Positions 1 to 6,205 are shown, counted from the stretch's first letter. The stretch is 6,205 bases of DNA from Pirellulaceae bacterium (GCA_030744095.1 JASLRF010000136.1:1-6205); one strand, 5' to 3'. Translations and numbers: made by a program. Notes: generated by a model from the sequence alone, not told the origin.

Positions 1-651
1 GGAGGCAGACTGATCGACAATACGGCCGGGCTCCAGTCGAAATCGCACCACGGTCCATTGCCGCGCGTTGTACTTGAGCGGCCACAGATCCAACAGCACT
101 GCGCGTTTCATCCGGCGGTACGCACCACGAGCGATGGCAGGCTCGTGGTAAATCACTTCATCCGTCTTGGCGTCGTAGCCCAGCAACAGACGGAAATGCT
201 CGGTCGTGTTCGGTTGGTCGTCGTAATGCATGCAGAGGATCGACGGCACGCCGGCAACGAGATCGGCGTGGAGGTCACGGAACAGCCTTTCCATCTGACG
301 GTCTGCGTCCGCGGTCGAGACACCGTACCAGGTATTTCCCGTCTGGAAGCCGATGCGTCGCAGTGCGACGGCGAGTTCTCGAGTGTAACAGCCGCGGCCG
401 AGGGTGGGATCGAGTCCCGCCTGATCGAAAACGAAGTCCTGGTCCAACCGTTTGCCAAGTTTCAGCAGATACATCTCCGCGCAGGCTTCCCCACAGAAGT
501 CCGGCTTCTGTCGCACGTGCGGGACGTCTTCGATCAGCACGCTCTGGTAGGCCGGCTCTGCCGCATTGGCAGACAGCCGCGCATCGACGGTCACGTATCC
601 AGACACGGCAACGAGACCAGCGACAAGCATTCGTACAACTCTTAGATGCAT
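1..651 (-). CDS. Secreted C39-like (papain-fold) cysteine peptidase, C-terminus beyond window
   Basis: An open frame runs on the minus strand from ATG at 651 to the left edge, giving 217 residues with no stop. Residues 1-31 look like a signal peptide: basic MHLRVVR, a hydrophobic stretch, then a likely cut after SANAA, so the protein should act outside the cytoplasm. Around residues 48-57, RQKPDFCGEAC resembles the active-site block of the C39 and C39-like families, with Gln48 as the possible oxyanion residue and Cys53 as nucleophile. EHFRLLLGYD (151-160) supplies the expected His152. The usual Asp-Pro after the next strand is YHEP here, so Glu170 may take the acidic role. No ABC-transporter domain is fused in the visible part, so this is not a bacteriocin exporter; the substrate is unknown. 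GGAG at 664-667 lies 12 nt before the ATG, which is rather far. A second in-frame ATG at 630, with AAGAG 8 nt upstream, is an alternative start that shortens the signal peptide n-region. The gene is divergent from the ThuA-like gene. Confidence 0.82.
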   Translation of the reverse strand, partial: MHLRVVRMLVAGLVAVSGYVTVDARLSANAAEPAYQSVLIEDVPHVRQKPDFCGEACAEMYLLKLGKRLDQDFVFDQAGLDPTLGRGCYTRELAVALRRIGFQTGNTWYGVSTADADRQMERLFRDLHADLVAGVPSILCMHYDDQPNTTEHFRLLLGYDAKTDEVIYHEPAIARGAYRRMKRAVLLDLWPLKYNARQWTVVRFRLEPGRIVDQSAS

Positions 652-703
652 AATGTGGTCAGACTCCGAACTTACTTTGTCTTCGTGGTTCCTAGCTCTG
701 GTC

Positions 704-709
704 AGTATA
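704..709 (-). promoter_or_regulatory. Possible -10 box for the C39-like gene
   Basis: Read on the minus strand this is TATACT, five of six matches to the sigma-70 -10 consensus, about 50 bp before the ATG at 651. No good -35 hexamer lies 16-18 bp upstream; the nearest TTGACA-like string (CTGACA, 741-746) is about 31 bp away. It is a candidate only. Confidence 0.2.
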
Positions 710-765
710 CAATTACGAGGGCTGCTATTCTGCCAGGTTTGTCAGGCGTCACAGCCAAGGGTACG

Positions 766-776
766 TTTTTTTTTTT
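766..776. repeat. 11-base homopolymeric T tract
   Basis: Eleven consecutive T on the plus strand lie near the middle of the divergent intergenic region. No strong GC stem precedes it and no plus-strand gene ends upstream, so it is unlikely to be an intrinsic terminator. A tract like this can bend DNA, act as an UP-like element, or vary in length by slippage; which, if any, applies cannot be told from one sequence. Confidence 0.6.
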
Positions 777-818
777 ACCAGACCACGCGGTTGCGGCGAA
801 CTGCAACTGCTTTTTCTG

Positions 819-824
819 TACAAT
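819..824 (+). promoter_or_regulatory. Possible -10 box for the ThuA-like gene
   Basis: TACAAT, with TG immediately before it, lies about 80 bp upstream of the ATG at 905. The nearest -35-like string (TTGCGG, 791-796) is 22 bp away, which is too far for a standard sigma-70 promoter. If it is used, transcription would start near 831, just before the inverted repeat at 836-851. Confidence 0.22.
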
Positions 825-835
825 CATGTCGCGAA

Positions 836-851
836 CAGTCGTCACCGACTG
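836..851. promoter_or_regulatory. Short inverted repeat in the ThuA-like leader
   Basis: CAGTCG-TCAC-CGACTG is a perfect 6-bp inverted repeat with a 4-base centre, about 54 bp before the ATG at 905. No T run follows it directly, so it is not terminator-like. It could be a small operator or a 5' leader hairpin, but a 6-bp repeat can also arise by chance. Confidence 0.3.
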
Positions 852-894
852 CGATGGTCGTGCACTGATTCTTACACGTCGAACCTCTTTTTTT

Positions 895-900
895 GGAGAG
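895..900 (+). promoter_or_regulatory. Ribosome binding site that fixes the ThuA-like start
   Basis: GGAGAG directly follows a 7-base T run and sits 4 nt before ATG at 905 (6 nt counted from GGAG). An in-frame TTG at 893 overlaps this site and would have no Shine-Dalgarno of its own, so ATG 905 is the better start. Confidence 0.75.
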
Positions 901-904
901 TCTC

Positions 905-1657
905 ATGCGAACACCACTCAAGTCACTCGCCTTGCTCGTTCTGCTGCTATGTTTCGTTGCGATTGCCGAAAAGGCAAATGCCGCCGAGGAAAAGATCAAG
1001 ACGCTGATCGTGACAGGATTTGATGTTGGTTCGCACCAATGGGAAGCGTCGACCAAATTGATGCATTCAATTTTGGACAAAACAGGGCGTTTTGATGTTT
1101 CAATTAGCTCGGACAAAGAGGTGTTCGCGTCTCCCTCCCTTGGCGATTACAAGGTGGTTCTTTTGAACTTTGGGTTTTGGAAAGAGAAAGATCCCAGTGA
1201 TACCGCGAAAGCGGGCCTACTCAAATATGTGAAGAGTGGTGGTAGCGTTGTCGCTCTGCATTTCGCCTGCAGCGCATTCCAAGATTGGGACGAATATGCC
1301 GTGTTGTTGGGACGCGTTTGGAAGAAGGGCACTGGAGGGCATGGCCCTTACGGCGAGTTTGCCGTAAAGATCAAGAGCACCGACCATCCGATCACCAAAG
1401 GTCTGAAGGACTTCAAAACGGAAGACGAATTGTACGCCAAGCTATCCGGCGATGCGGAGATCGAAGTATTGGTGACCGCCTACTCCGACTGGAGCAAGAA
1501 AGTCGAACCGCTCGTCTTCGTAAAGCCATACGGCAAAGGGCGTGTCGTGCACAATGTGTTGGGACATGCACTTGATTCGAAACAGAACTCGTCCTACCAA
1601 AAGCTGCTCTGCCGTGGCGTTGAATGGGCGGCCACCGGTCAAGTCACCGTCAACTAG
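905..1657 (+). CDS. Secreted ThuA-like domain protein
   Basis: From ATG 905 this encodes 250 residues. Residues 1-26 form a clear signal peptide: basic start, hydrophobic LALLVLLLCFVAIA core, and ANA|A cleavage near residue 26, implying export. The rest fits one ThuA-like domain, a class I glutamine amidotransferase-like fold. Recognisable blocks are the opening strand TLIVTGFD (33-40), SHQWEAS (43-49), VVALHFACSAF (115-125), GGHGPYG (144-150), DHPITKGL (160-167), DELY (174-177) and KPYGKGRVVHNVLGH (207-221). The length is normal for a single-domain member. ThuA was named from trehalose utilisation in rhizobia, and related proteins are often encoded near sugar oxidoreductases, but the reaction of secreted single-domain forms is not settled. 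I assign no substrate, and no sugar-metabolism gene is visible nearby. It is divergent from the peptidase gene and lies 50 bp upstream of the helicase on the same strand. Confidence 0.88.
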   Translation: MRTPLKSLALLVLLLCFVAIAEKANAAEEKIKTLIVTGFDVGSHQWEASTKLMHSILDKTGRFDVSISSDKEVFASPSLGDYKVVLLNFGFWKEKDPSDTAKAGLLKYVKSGGSVVALHFACSAFQDWDEYAVLLGRVWKKGTGGHGPYGEFAVKIKSTDHPITKGLKDFKTEDELYAKLSGDAEIEVLVTAYSDWSKKVEPLVFVKPYGKGRVVHNVLGHALDSKQNSSYQKLLCRGVEWAATGQVTVN

Positions 1658-1695
1658 GCGTTTCGCCCGAGCTGCTTTTCGAGTCTTAAAGAGCC

Positions 1696-1701
1696 GGTGA
1701 G
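1696..1701 (+). promoter_or_regulatory. Ribosome binding site before the helicase gene
   Basis: GGTGAG lies 6 nt before GTG 1708, the start that is in frame with the helicase. It also lies only 4 nt before ATG 1706, which is in another frame. The 4-nt spacing is the same as at the ThuA-like gene. This makes the true start of the helicase reading frame uncertain (see findings). The 50-bp gap at 1658-1707 holds no convincing terminator or promoter. Confidence 0.5.
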
Positions 1702-1707
1702 TTTCAT

Positions 1708-4677
1708 GTGGCTGGGGCTTCCCAGTCACGAGGTGATGCGCACAGAATCTCGGTCTCCGAGAGACATGGCCACATACGAAGAATCGGTCTGTTGCAACAA
1801 GATCCGCCTCAATTCCCAGAGATTCGCTTCAAAGGGACGCTTCGCCCTTCGCAGGCCGAAGTCGTCAAAATCGCGGAAGCAAAACTGGCTACCGGTCGGC
1901 GACGCTTGCACATTGTGGCGCCGCCGGGGTCAGGGAAGACCGTACTCGGATTGTATCTGTGGGCCGAGTGCATTGGAGAGCCGGCGCTGGTGCTCTCGCC
2001 CAATTCGGCCATCCAAGCACAATGGGCCGCGCGGACGGAATTGTTCACGATGGAGCAGGCTGGTGCCGATGCGGTCAGCACAACCCCTAAGGCACCGGGA
2101 CTGTTGACGTCGCTGACGTATCAGTCGGTCACGCTGCCCGATCGTGGCGATGCCGGACATGATGCGAAAGCGGTCGAGCTGTGGCAGCAGAACCTGGTCG
2201 AAAAGGGACAGGCCCTCGATGCAAACGAAGCGAATGTCTGGATAGACGATCTGCGCCGACACAATCCAACGTATTACAACGAACGCTTGGGGGCGTATCG
2301 CAAACAGTTGCGCGATGAACTGGCGCTGGCTGGTCAGGCGTTGGAGACGCTCCACCGATCCTCGCTAGAAACGCTCCGCCGATTACGCGACAGTGGAATT
2401 GGGGTGGTGATCCTGGACGAATGCCATCACCTGATGGGGCATTGGGGGCGCGTGTTGGCCGATGCCCATGAACTGCTGGACCACCCGATCGTTATTGGCT
2501 TGACCGCAACTCCGCCGGATCGTGACGGTCGTAAGCCGGAGGACGTCCAGCGATACGACGAGTATTTCGGCGACATCGACTTTGAAGTTCCCGTCCCGGC
2601 AGTTGTGAAGGACGGCTTTCTGGCACCCTACCAGGATCTCGTTTGCTTTGTGCGACCCACCGCCGACGAACTAGCCTATGTTGCCAATGCCGACGATCAG
2701 TTGCATGAACTCGTTAACGACCTTTGCCAAGAGGAACCCGAGATACTCGAACCGCGGGAAAGAGAAACTGACAACGCGGTCGACGATGAGCTCGACCAGC
2801 AGGCTGAAAAGTCCGCGGACGAAATGGTCGACGACGTGCCCGAATCCGGTTTTGAGCCGTTACCAATTTGGGTCGCCAGGGTACTCGCCGAATATCGGCT
2901 ACCCACCGGCGTGATGCGGGATTGGAAGAGCTTCCAAAAGCGGGATCCCGATTTCGCCGAGAACGCTCGGTTGTTCCTCGCTTTGCGGAACATCCCTTTG
3001 CCGGAAGATGTGCCCGAATTGGTGCTCGATCTGCAACCGAACGAAGTCCCTGAGATGACGATTTTGATTCCGGTCCTTGATCGATATGTGCGACATTACC
3101 TGCGCCGGTCGCCGCGCCGGGAGGATCACCGCCGGGCCGAAAAAGCGATCCGTCGCTTGCGCACCTTGGGAGTCCAAATCACGGACACTGGTTGTCAGGC
3201 CTGTGCGTCGCCGGTAGGCCGCGTGATGGCGTATTCACGTAGCAAGACACAGGCCTTGCCAGCCATTCTTGCCGCGGAATCCGGAGAATTGGGCGAGACG
3301 ATTCGTGCCGTCGTTGTCGCCGACTACGAAAAGACATCCGCCGTAACTGCTGACGTCGAACATCTGCTGGACGACGAAGCGGGGGGTGCCGTGGCGGCTT
3401 TCAAATCACTCTTAGGCTCGACTGTGACTGACAAGCTCGACCCTGTCTTACTGACCGGATCCAGCGTCTTGGTGGATGACGACCTTGCCGATGCGTTTGT
3501 CACGGCGGCGCACGGGTGGCTAAGGCGACGCGGATATGAAGTCGAATTGGTGTTGGGCGAGGAGGACGGTTTTCATGTGATCAATGGCAAGGGCGGCGAT
3601 TGGTGTCCGCGCGTTTACATCGAGTTGATCACGGAACAATTCCAACGTGGGTTGACCAAATGCCTGGTGGGCACGCGCGGATTGCTGGGCGAGGGTTGGG
3701 ACGCCAGCAAGATCAACGTGTTGATCGATTTGACGACGGTTACCACGTCGATGACAGTCAACCAATTGCGAGGCCGCTCGATTCGGCTGGATGAGGATGA
3801 ACCTGAGAAACTGGCCAACAATTGGGACGTCGTCTGCATCGCACCTGAATTCAGCAAAGGGTTGGACGACTATCGACGCTTTATTGCCAAGCACAAGACG
3901 ATCTATGGCGTTACGGACGATGCCGCCATCGAAAAAGGCGTCGGGCACGTTCACGCGGCGTTGACCGAACTAAAGCCGGAAGGTCTGGAAGGCTCCGTTG
4001 GCGTACTCAATGACGAAATGCTCAATCGCGTTGGCAGCCGCGCCGACGTGCGACAAAAGTGGCGTATCGGCGAACCGTATCACGATCGTCCGGTTCGCGC
4101 CTTGGAAACCAGGAATGCAGGGGTGGGTGGCGGCTTTCCGCCGTTCACTGGTTCGCGCGAGCCCTGGAACACAACGTCGCTGGCAACTGCGATCGGCACA
4201 GCCGTGTTGCACGCGCTGATTGATGCGCAGATCATTCGGACTAAGTTGCCTATTCATGTCGGTACGCGTGCCGGTGGATACGTTCGTCTGTTCCTCGAGA
4301 ACGCGGATGAGGAAGAGAATGCGATCTTCACTACTTCGATGCACGAAGCACTCGGCCCACTCCATCGGCCACGCTACGTCATTCCACGTTACGTTCAGCA
4401 CGTAAGGGATACATGGATCTCAAGCGTCCTGCCGGAGATCGTTGGAAAATACTTCAGGCGGCGAGAACAACAGCGAGTGATGTTGCACGCGGTTCCTGCC
4501 ACGCTGGCCCGAAACAAGGGCATTGTTTCCATTTACGAAAGGTATTGGAACCGGCATGTTAGTCCGGGTGAGGCCGTGTATGCGCATCGCGGCGAGGGCG
4601 AACGTCTGGTCGAAGAAGCGACGCGCGCCAAGGAAGTTCCGTCAAGCGAGATTCGGGAGAAGGAGATTTTCATGTAG
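1708..4677 (+). CDS. Large DEAD/DEAH-box superfamily 2 helicase
   Basis: This 989-residue protein is an ATP-dependent nucleic-acid helicase or translocase of the Ssl2/XPB-like SF2 type, probably cytoplasmic. A LRPSQ block (45-49) is followed by Walker A APPGSGKT (71-78), motif Ia ALVLSPNS (93-100), motif II LDECHH (236-241) and motif III LTATPP (265-270). The second RecA-like domain carries VGTRGLLGEGWDAS (654-667, motif V) and QLRGRSIR (686-693, motif VI with its arginine-finger residues), so all key residues are present. Between the two domains lie an acidic, probably disordered stretch (about 341-380), a basic helical segment (462-485) and a CQAC pair (496-499). The region after about 800 has no domain I can name; its conserved-looking blocks are GYVRLFLENADEEE, RPRYVIPRYV and LHAVPATLARN. 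From memory, similar full-length proteins occur in actinobacteria and other phyla, annotated only as helicase family proteins. No nuclease or methylase partner is visible. GTG 1708 is the first in-frame start after a stop at 1687; CTG 1789 or TTG 1792 are alternatives. The end overlaps the convergent transporter gene. Confidence 0.87.
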   Translation: MAGASQSRGDAHRISVSERHGHIRRIGLLQQDPPQFPEIRFKGTLRPSQAEVVKIAEAKLATGRRRLHIVAPPGSGKTVLGLYLWAECIGEPALVLSPNSAIQAQWAARTELFTMEQAGADAVSTTPKAPGLLTSLTYQSVTLPDRGDAGHDAKAVELWQQNLVEKGQALDANEANVWIDDLRRHNPTYYNERLGAYRKQLRDELALAGQALETLHRSSLETLRRLRDSGIGVVILDECHHLMGHWGRVLADAHELLDHPIVIGLTATPPDRDGRKPEDVQRYDEYFGDIDFEVPVPAVVKDGFLAPYQDLVCFVRPTADELAYVANADDQLHELVNDLCQEEPEILEPRERETDNAVDDELDQQAEKSADEMVDDVPESGFEPLPIWVARVLAEYRLPTGVMRDWKSFQKRDPDFAENARLFLALRNIPLPEDVPELVLDLQPNEVPEMTILIPVLDRYVRHYLRRSPRREDHRRAEKAIRRLRTLGVQITDTGCQACASPVGRVMAYSRSKTQALPAILAAESGELGETIRAVVVADYEKTSAVTADVEHLLDDEAGGAVAAFKSLLGSTVTDKLDPVLLTGSSVLVDDDLADAFVTAAHGWLRRRGYEVELVLGEEDGFHVINGKGGDWCPRVYIELITEQFQRGLTKCLVGTRGLLGEGWDASKINVLIDLTTVTTSMTVNQLRGRSIRLDEDEPEKLANNWDVVCIAPEFSKGLDDYRRFIAKHKTIYGVTDDAAIEKGVGHVHAALTELKPEGLEGSVGVLNDEMLNRVGSRADVRQKWRIGEPYHDRPVRALETRNAGVGGGFPPFTGSREPWNTTSLATAIGTAVLHALIDAQIIRTKLPIHVGTRAGGYVRLFLENADEEENAIFTTSMHEALGPLHRPRYVIPRYVQHVRDTWISSVLPEIVGKYFRRREQQRVMLHAVPATLARNKGIVSIYERYWNRHVSPGEAVYAHRGEGERLVEEATRAKEVPSSEIREKEIFM
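4642..4677. other. Convergent 36-nt gene overlap with start-stop motif
   Basis: The last 11 codons plus stop of the helicase and the last 11 codons plus stop of the transporter occupy the same 36 bases on opposite strands. The two frames are in register, so helicase codon TCA (4642-4644) is the complement of the transporter's TGA stop, and the helicase TAG is the complement of a transporter Leu codon, CTA. Within the overlap, AAGGAG (4660-4665) stands 6 nt before ATG 4672, which is followed at once by TAG. There is no room for a conventional terminator between the genes. Confidence 0.85.
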
Positions 4678-6205
4678 CGCGCCGCCCGTCGGTAGTGGCA
4701 CGGAAGCAGAGATACTCTCAAGCGGTTCAATGAAGAGCGGCGAATCTCCCGGACCGAGCGGTAGGTCAAGACCCATCCAGACGATCAGCAATAAGATCCA
4801 CGCGACGAGGAACGCGATGGTGTATGGCAGCATTAGCGAGATCAGAGAACCGATGCCCGCTTTCGGCTCGTATTGCCGCATGAACACCAGAATGATCACG
4901 ACGTACGGATTGAGCGGCGAAATTGAATTGGTCACCGAGTCGCCGATCCGGTAGGCCGCTTGAGTGAGTTCCGGGCTGATGCCAACACCGGCAAAAATGG
5001 GAACAAACACGGTCGAGATCAATGCCCATTTCGCCGATGCCGACCCGATGAACAGATTCAATAGACAGGCAAGCAAGACGATCGAGATGACCAGCAACCA
5101 AATCGGCATCTGCCAGGACTGCAACAACGCTACGCCCTCCAAAGCGATAACCTTGCCAAGGTTGGATTCGCTGAACCAACCGACGAACTGCGCCGCGAAG
5201 AAGGCGAGGATGATGTAGGGGCCCATTGAACTCATCGTCTTGTTCATCATCGTGGCCACGTCCCGATCGCTCTTGATGGACCGCGTGGCCATCCCGTACG
5301 CCAAACCTGGCACCAGGAACAGCACAAACAGGATCGGCACAATGACGTCGACCCAGACCGCCAACTCCCAGCCAGGGCGCGGTTCGATGGTACCATTCAA
5401 CGGACCGCCTTCAATCAACACCATGGCCAAGATGACGCCTGAAGCGGCCGCCAAAGCGAGCCCCGCCCACAACAACCCCTTGCGCTCGGCGTCGCCCAGG
5501 GCCGGTTGTTGATCCGTCTCGGCAGATTCCGCGGCGGCCATTTGCTGACGCACATCGTCTCTGGAGTAACGCCGTTCGACGACCAATCGTGTCGCGCCCC
5601 AGCCCACCAAAGTGATCATGATTGTGGAGGCAACCATGAAGTAGTAATTGCATCGTATGTCCACCTGATAATTCTGATCGAGGATCTGGGCTGCTTCTTG
5701 GGTGAAACTCTGTAACAGCGGATCGAGTCCGGTGATCAGCAAGTTTGCACTGAAGCCGGCCGCGATTCCTGAAAATACAGCAGCCAGCCCGACGAGCGGC
5801 GAGCGACCGGCACGCGCGAACACGGCTGCGGCCAACGGTGGCAATACGACGTAGCCAGCATCCAGCGCCATGCTGCTCATGACTCCCACAAGAATCACGG
5901 CGGGCGTCAACAACGCCTGAGGCGTCAACAGGACCGTCCCTTTCAGTATCGTGTCAATCAACCCGGAACGCTCGGCGACACCAATGCCGATCATCGCCAC
6001 CAGCACCACGCCCAGCGGCGCAAAGCCCGTGAAATTCGATACGAGATTTCGCCACACCCATTGCATGCCGTCACCGGATAGCAGGCTCTTGACCGTTTCT
6101 ATCTCTCCGGTCGTTGGGTTTTCCGCACTCCAGCCGACGCGGGAAGCGACTTCGGAAGTGATCAGCACGACAAAGGCACCGATGACGAAGAGCGTCACGG
6201 GGTCC
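4642..6205 (-). CDS. abgT: AbgT-family membrane transporter, N-terminus beyond window
   Basis: The frame is open to the right edge and shows 520 residues, starting DPVTLF. In AbgT proteins this block is preceded by a short cytoplasmic N-terminus and reads roughly LPHPVTLF, so the real start lies upstream; the GTG at 6198 is an internal Val codon. Family landmarks, counted from that first Asp, are NFTGFAPLG (57-65), LDAGYVVLPPLAA (from 114), FSANLLITGLDPLL (from 151), AAQFVGWF, GSASAKW (387-393), AAYRIGDSVTN and ISPLNPY. Residues matching those reported as important in the MtrF and YdaH structures, as I recall them, are Asp161, Ser390, Trp393, Pro411, Arg419, Asp422 and Pro430; spacing from Ser390 to Pro430 fits. 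Many hydrophobic helices are evident, with a charged loop at about 209-242. Known members import p-aminobenzoyl-glutamate (E. coli AbgT) or export sulfonamides (MtrF, YdaH); the substrate here is unproven, and no abgA/abgB hydrolase genes are visible. After GPGDSPLF (484-491) there is an unusual 29-residue tail that runs into the helicase gene. Confidence 0.92.
   Translation of the reverse strand, partial: DPVTLFVIGAFVVLITSEVASRVGWSAENPTTGEIETVKSLLSGDGMQWVWRNLVSNFTGFAPLGVVLVAMIGIGVAERSGLIDTILKGTVLLTPQALLTPAVILVGVMSSMALDAGYVVLPPLAAAVFARAGRSPLVGLAAVFSGIAAGFSANLLITGLDPLLQSFTQEAAQILDQNYQVDIRCNYYFMVASTIMITLVGWGATRLVVERRYSRDDVRQQMAAAESAETDQQPALGDAERKGLLWAGLALAAASGVILAMVLIEGGPLNGTIEPRPGWELAVWVDVIVPILFVLFLVPGLAYGMATRSIKSDRDVATMMNKTMSSMGPYIILAFFAAQFVGWFSESNLGKVIALEGVALLQSWQMPIWLLVISIVLLACLLNLFIGSASAKWALISTVFVPIFAGVGISPELTQAAYRIGDSVTNSISPLNPYVVIILVFMRQYEPKAGIGSLISLMLPYTIAFLVAWILLLIVWMGLDLPLGPGDSPLFIEPLESISASVPLPTGGALHENLLLPNLA

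Larger units (their letters stand above)
652..904. other. Divergent intergenic region (253 bp)
   Basis: This stretch separates the divergent peptidase and ThuA-like genes and must hold both promoters unless one is transcribed from elsewhere. I see no convincing coding frame in it. It is visibly richer in A and T than the flanking genes, with T runs at 766-776, 811-815 and 888-894, two weak -10-like boxes and one short inverted repeat, each listed separately. I found no well-spaced -35/-10 pair for either direction. Confidence 0.75.

Noticed and set aside
58..645. Plus-strand open frame of 195 codons
   Set aside because: It is the antisense shadow of the C39-like gene, which has a signal peptide and catalytic motifs on the minus strand; the plus-strand translation shows no recognisable domain.
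741..776. Terminator formed by GGC-GTCACA-GCC and the following T tract
   Set aside because: The stem is only 3 bp, it is well separated from the T run, and no plus-strand gene ends upstream.
1657..1680. GGCG-TTT-CGCC hairpin and TTTT after the ThuA-like gene as an intrinsic terminator
   Set aside because: The stem has only 4 bp, it overlaps the stop codon, and the short T run is separated from it by several bases.
1697..2107. Plus-strand open frame overlapping the helicase start
   Set aside because: After about 1815 it is clearly out of frame with the helicase motifs and rich in Arg and Ser, so it is not a gene. Its first codons are kept only as evidence for the uncertain helicase start.
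3520..4401. Minus-strand open frames of 144 and 143 codons inside the helicase gene
   Set aside because: They lie opposite the conserved helicase motifs V and VI and the C-terminal region, with no domain or start signal of their own.
4523..4954. Plus-strand open frame of 143 codons spanning the helicase and AbgT gene ends
   Set aside because: It is out of frame with the helicase and antisense to the AbgT gene, and its translation lacks family features.
6196..6198. GTG as the start of the AbgT transporter
   Set aside because: The frame continues upstream as Asp-Pro before VTLF, which is the conserved family block, so this GTG is an internal Val codon and the gene is cut by the window edge.
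1..6205. CRISPR arrays, tRNA or rRNA genes, insertion sequences, integrases
   Set aside because: I read for regularly spaced repeats, cloverleaf-like ends, terminal inverted repeats and transposase motifs and found none. A tRNAscan or repeat search would settle this.

Overview
The window is moderately GC-rich chromosomal DNA with four protein-coding genes, two of them cut by the window ends. The mix suggests a member of the Planctomycetota, perhaps Pirellulales-like: a secreted ThuA-domain protein (a family abundant there), a secreted C39-like peptidase, short Shine-Dalgarno sites close to the start, and a large stand-alone helicase. This assignment is an inference from gene content and style. 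There is no rRNA or other taxonomic marker here.

Layout, left to right. (1) 1-651, minus strand: an exported papain-like protein of the peptidase C39 type, whose C-terminus runs off the left edge. (2) 652-904: a divergent intergenic region with an 11-base T tract, two weak -10-like boxes and a 6-bp inverted repeat. (3) 905-1657, plus strand: a secreted ThuA-like domain protein. (4) 1708-4677, plus strand: a 989-residue superfamily 2 helicase with all main motifs, an acidic insertion and a C-terminal region of unknown function. (5) 4642-6205, minus strand: an AbgT-family membrane transporter whose first few dozen residues lie beyond the right edge. It converges on the helicase gene and overlaps its 3' end by 36 nt.

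The genes do not form an obvious pathway. The peptidase and ThuA genes are divergent and could share the 253-bp control region. The helicase follows the ThuA gene by 50 bp on the same strand and could be co-transcribed with it, but nothing links them functionally. The transporter is convergent and independent.

I saw no tRNA, rRNA, CRISPR array, transposase, integrase or toxin-antitoxin pair. The points most worth a second look are the helicase (a family whose biological role I do not know), its uncertain start, and its unusual 3' end, where it overlaps the transporter and finishes in a strong ribosome-site-plus-ATG arrangement followed at once by a stop. I did not find convincing evidence of a new multi-gene system.
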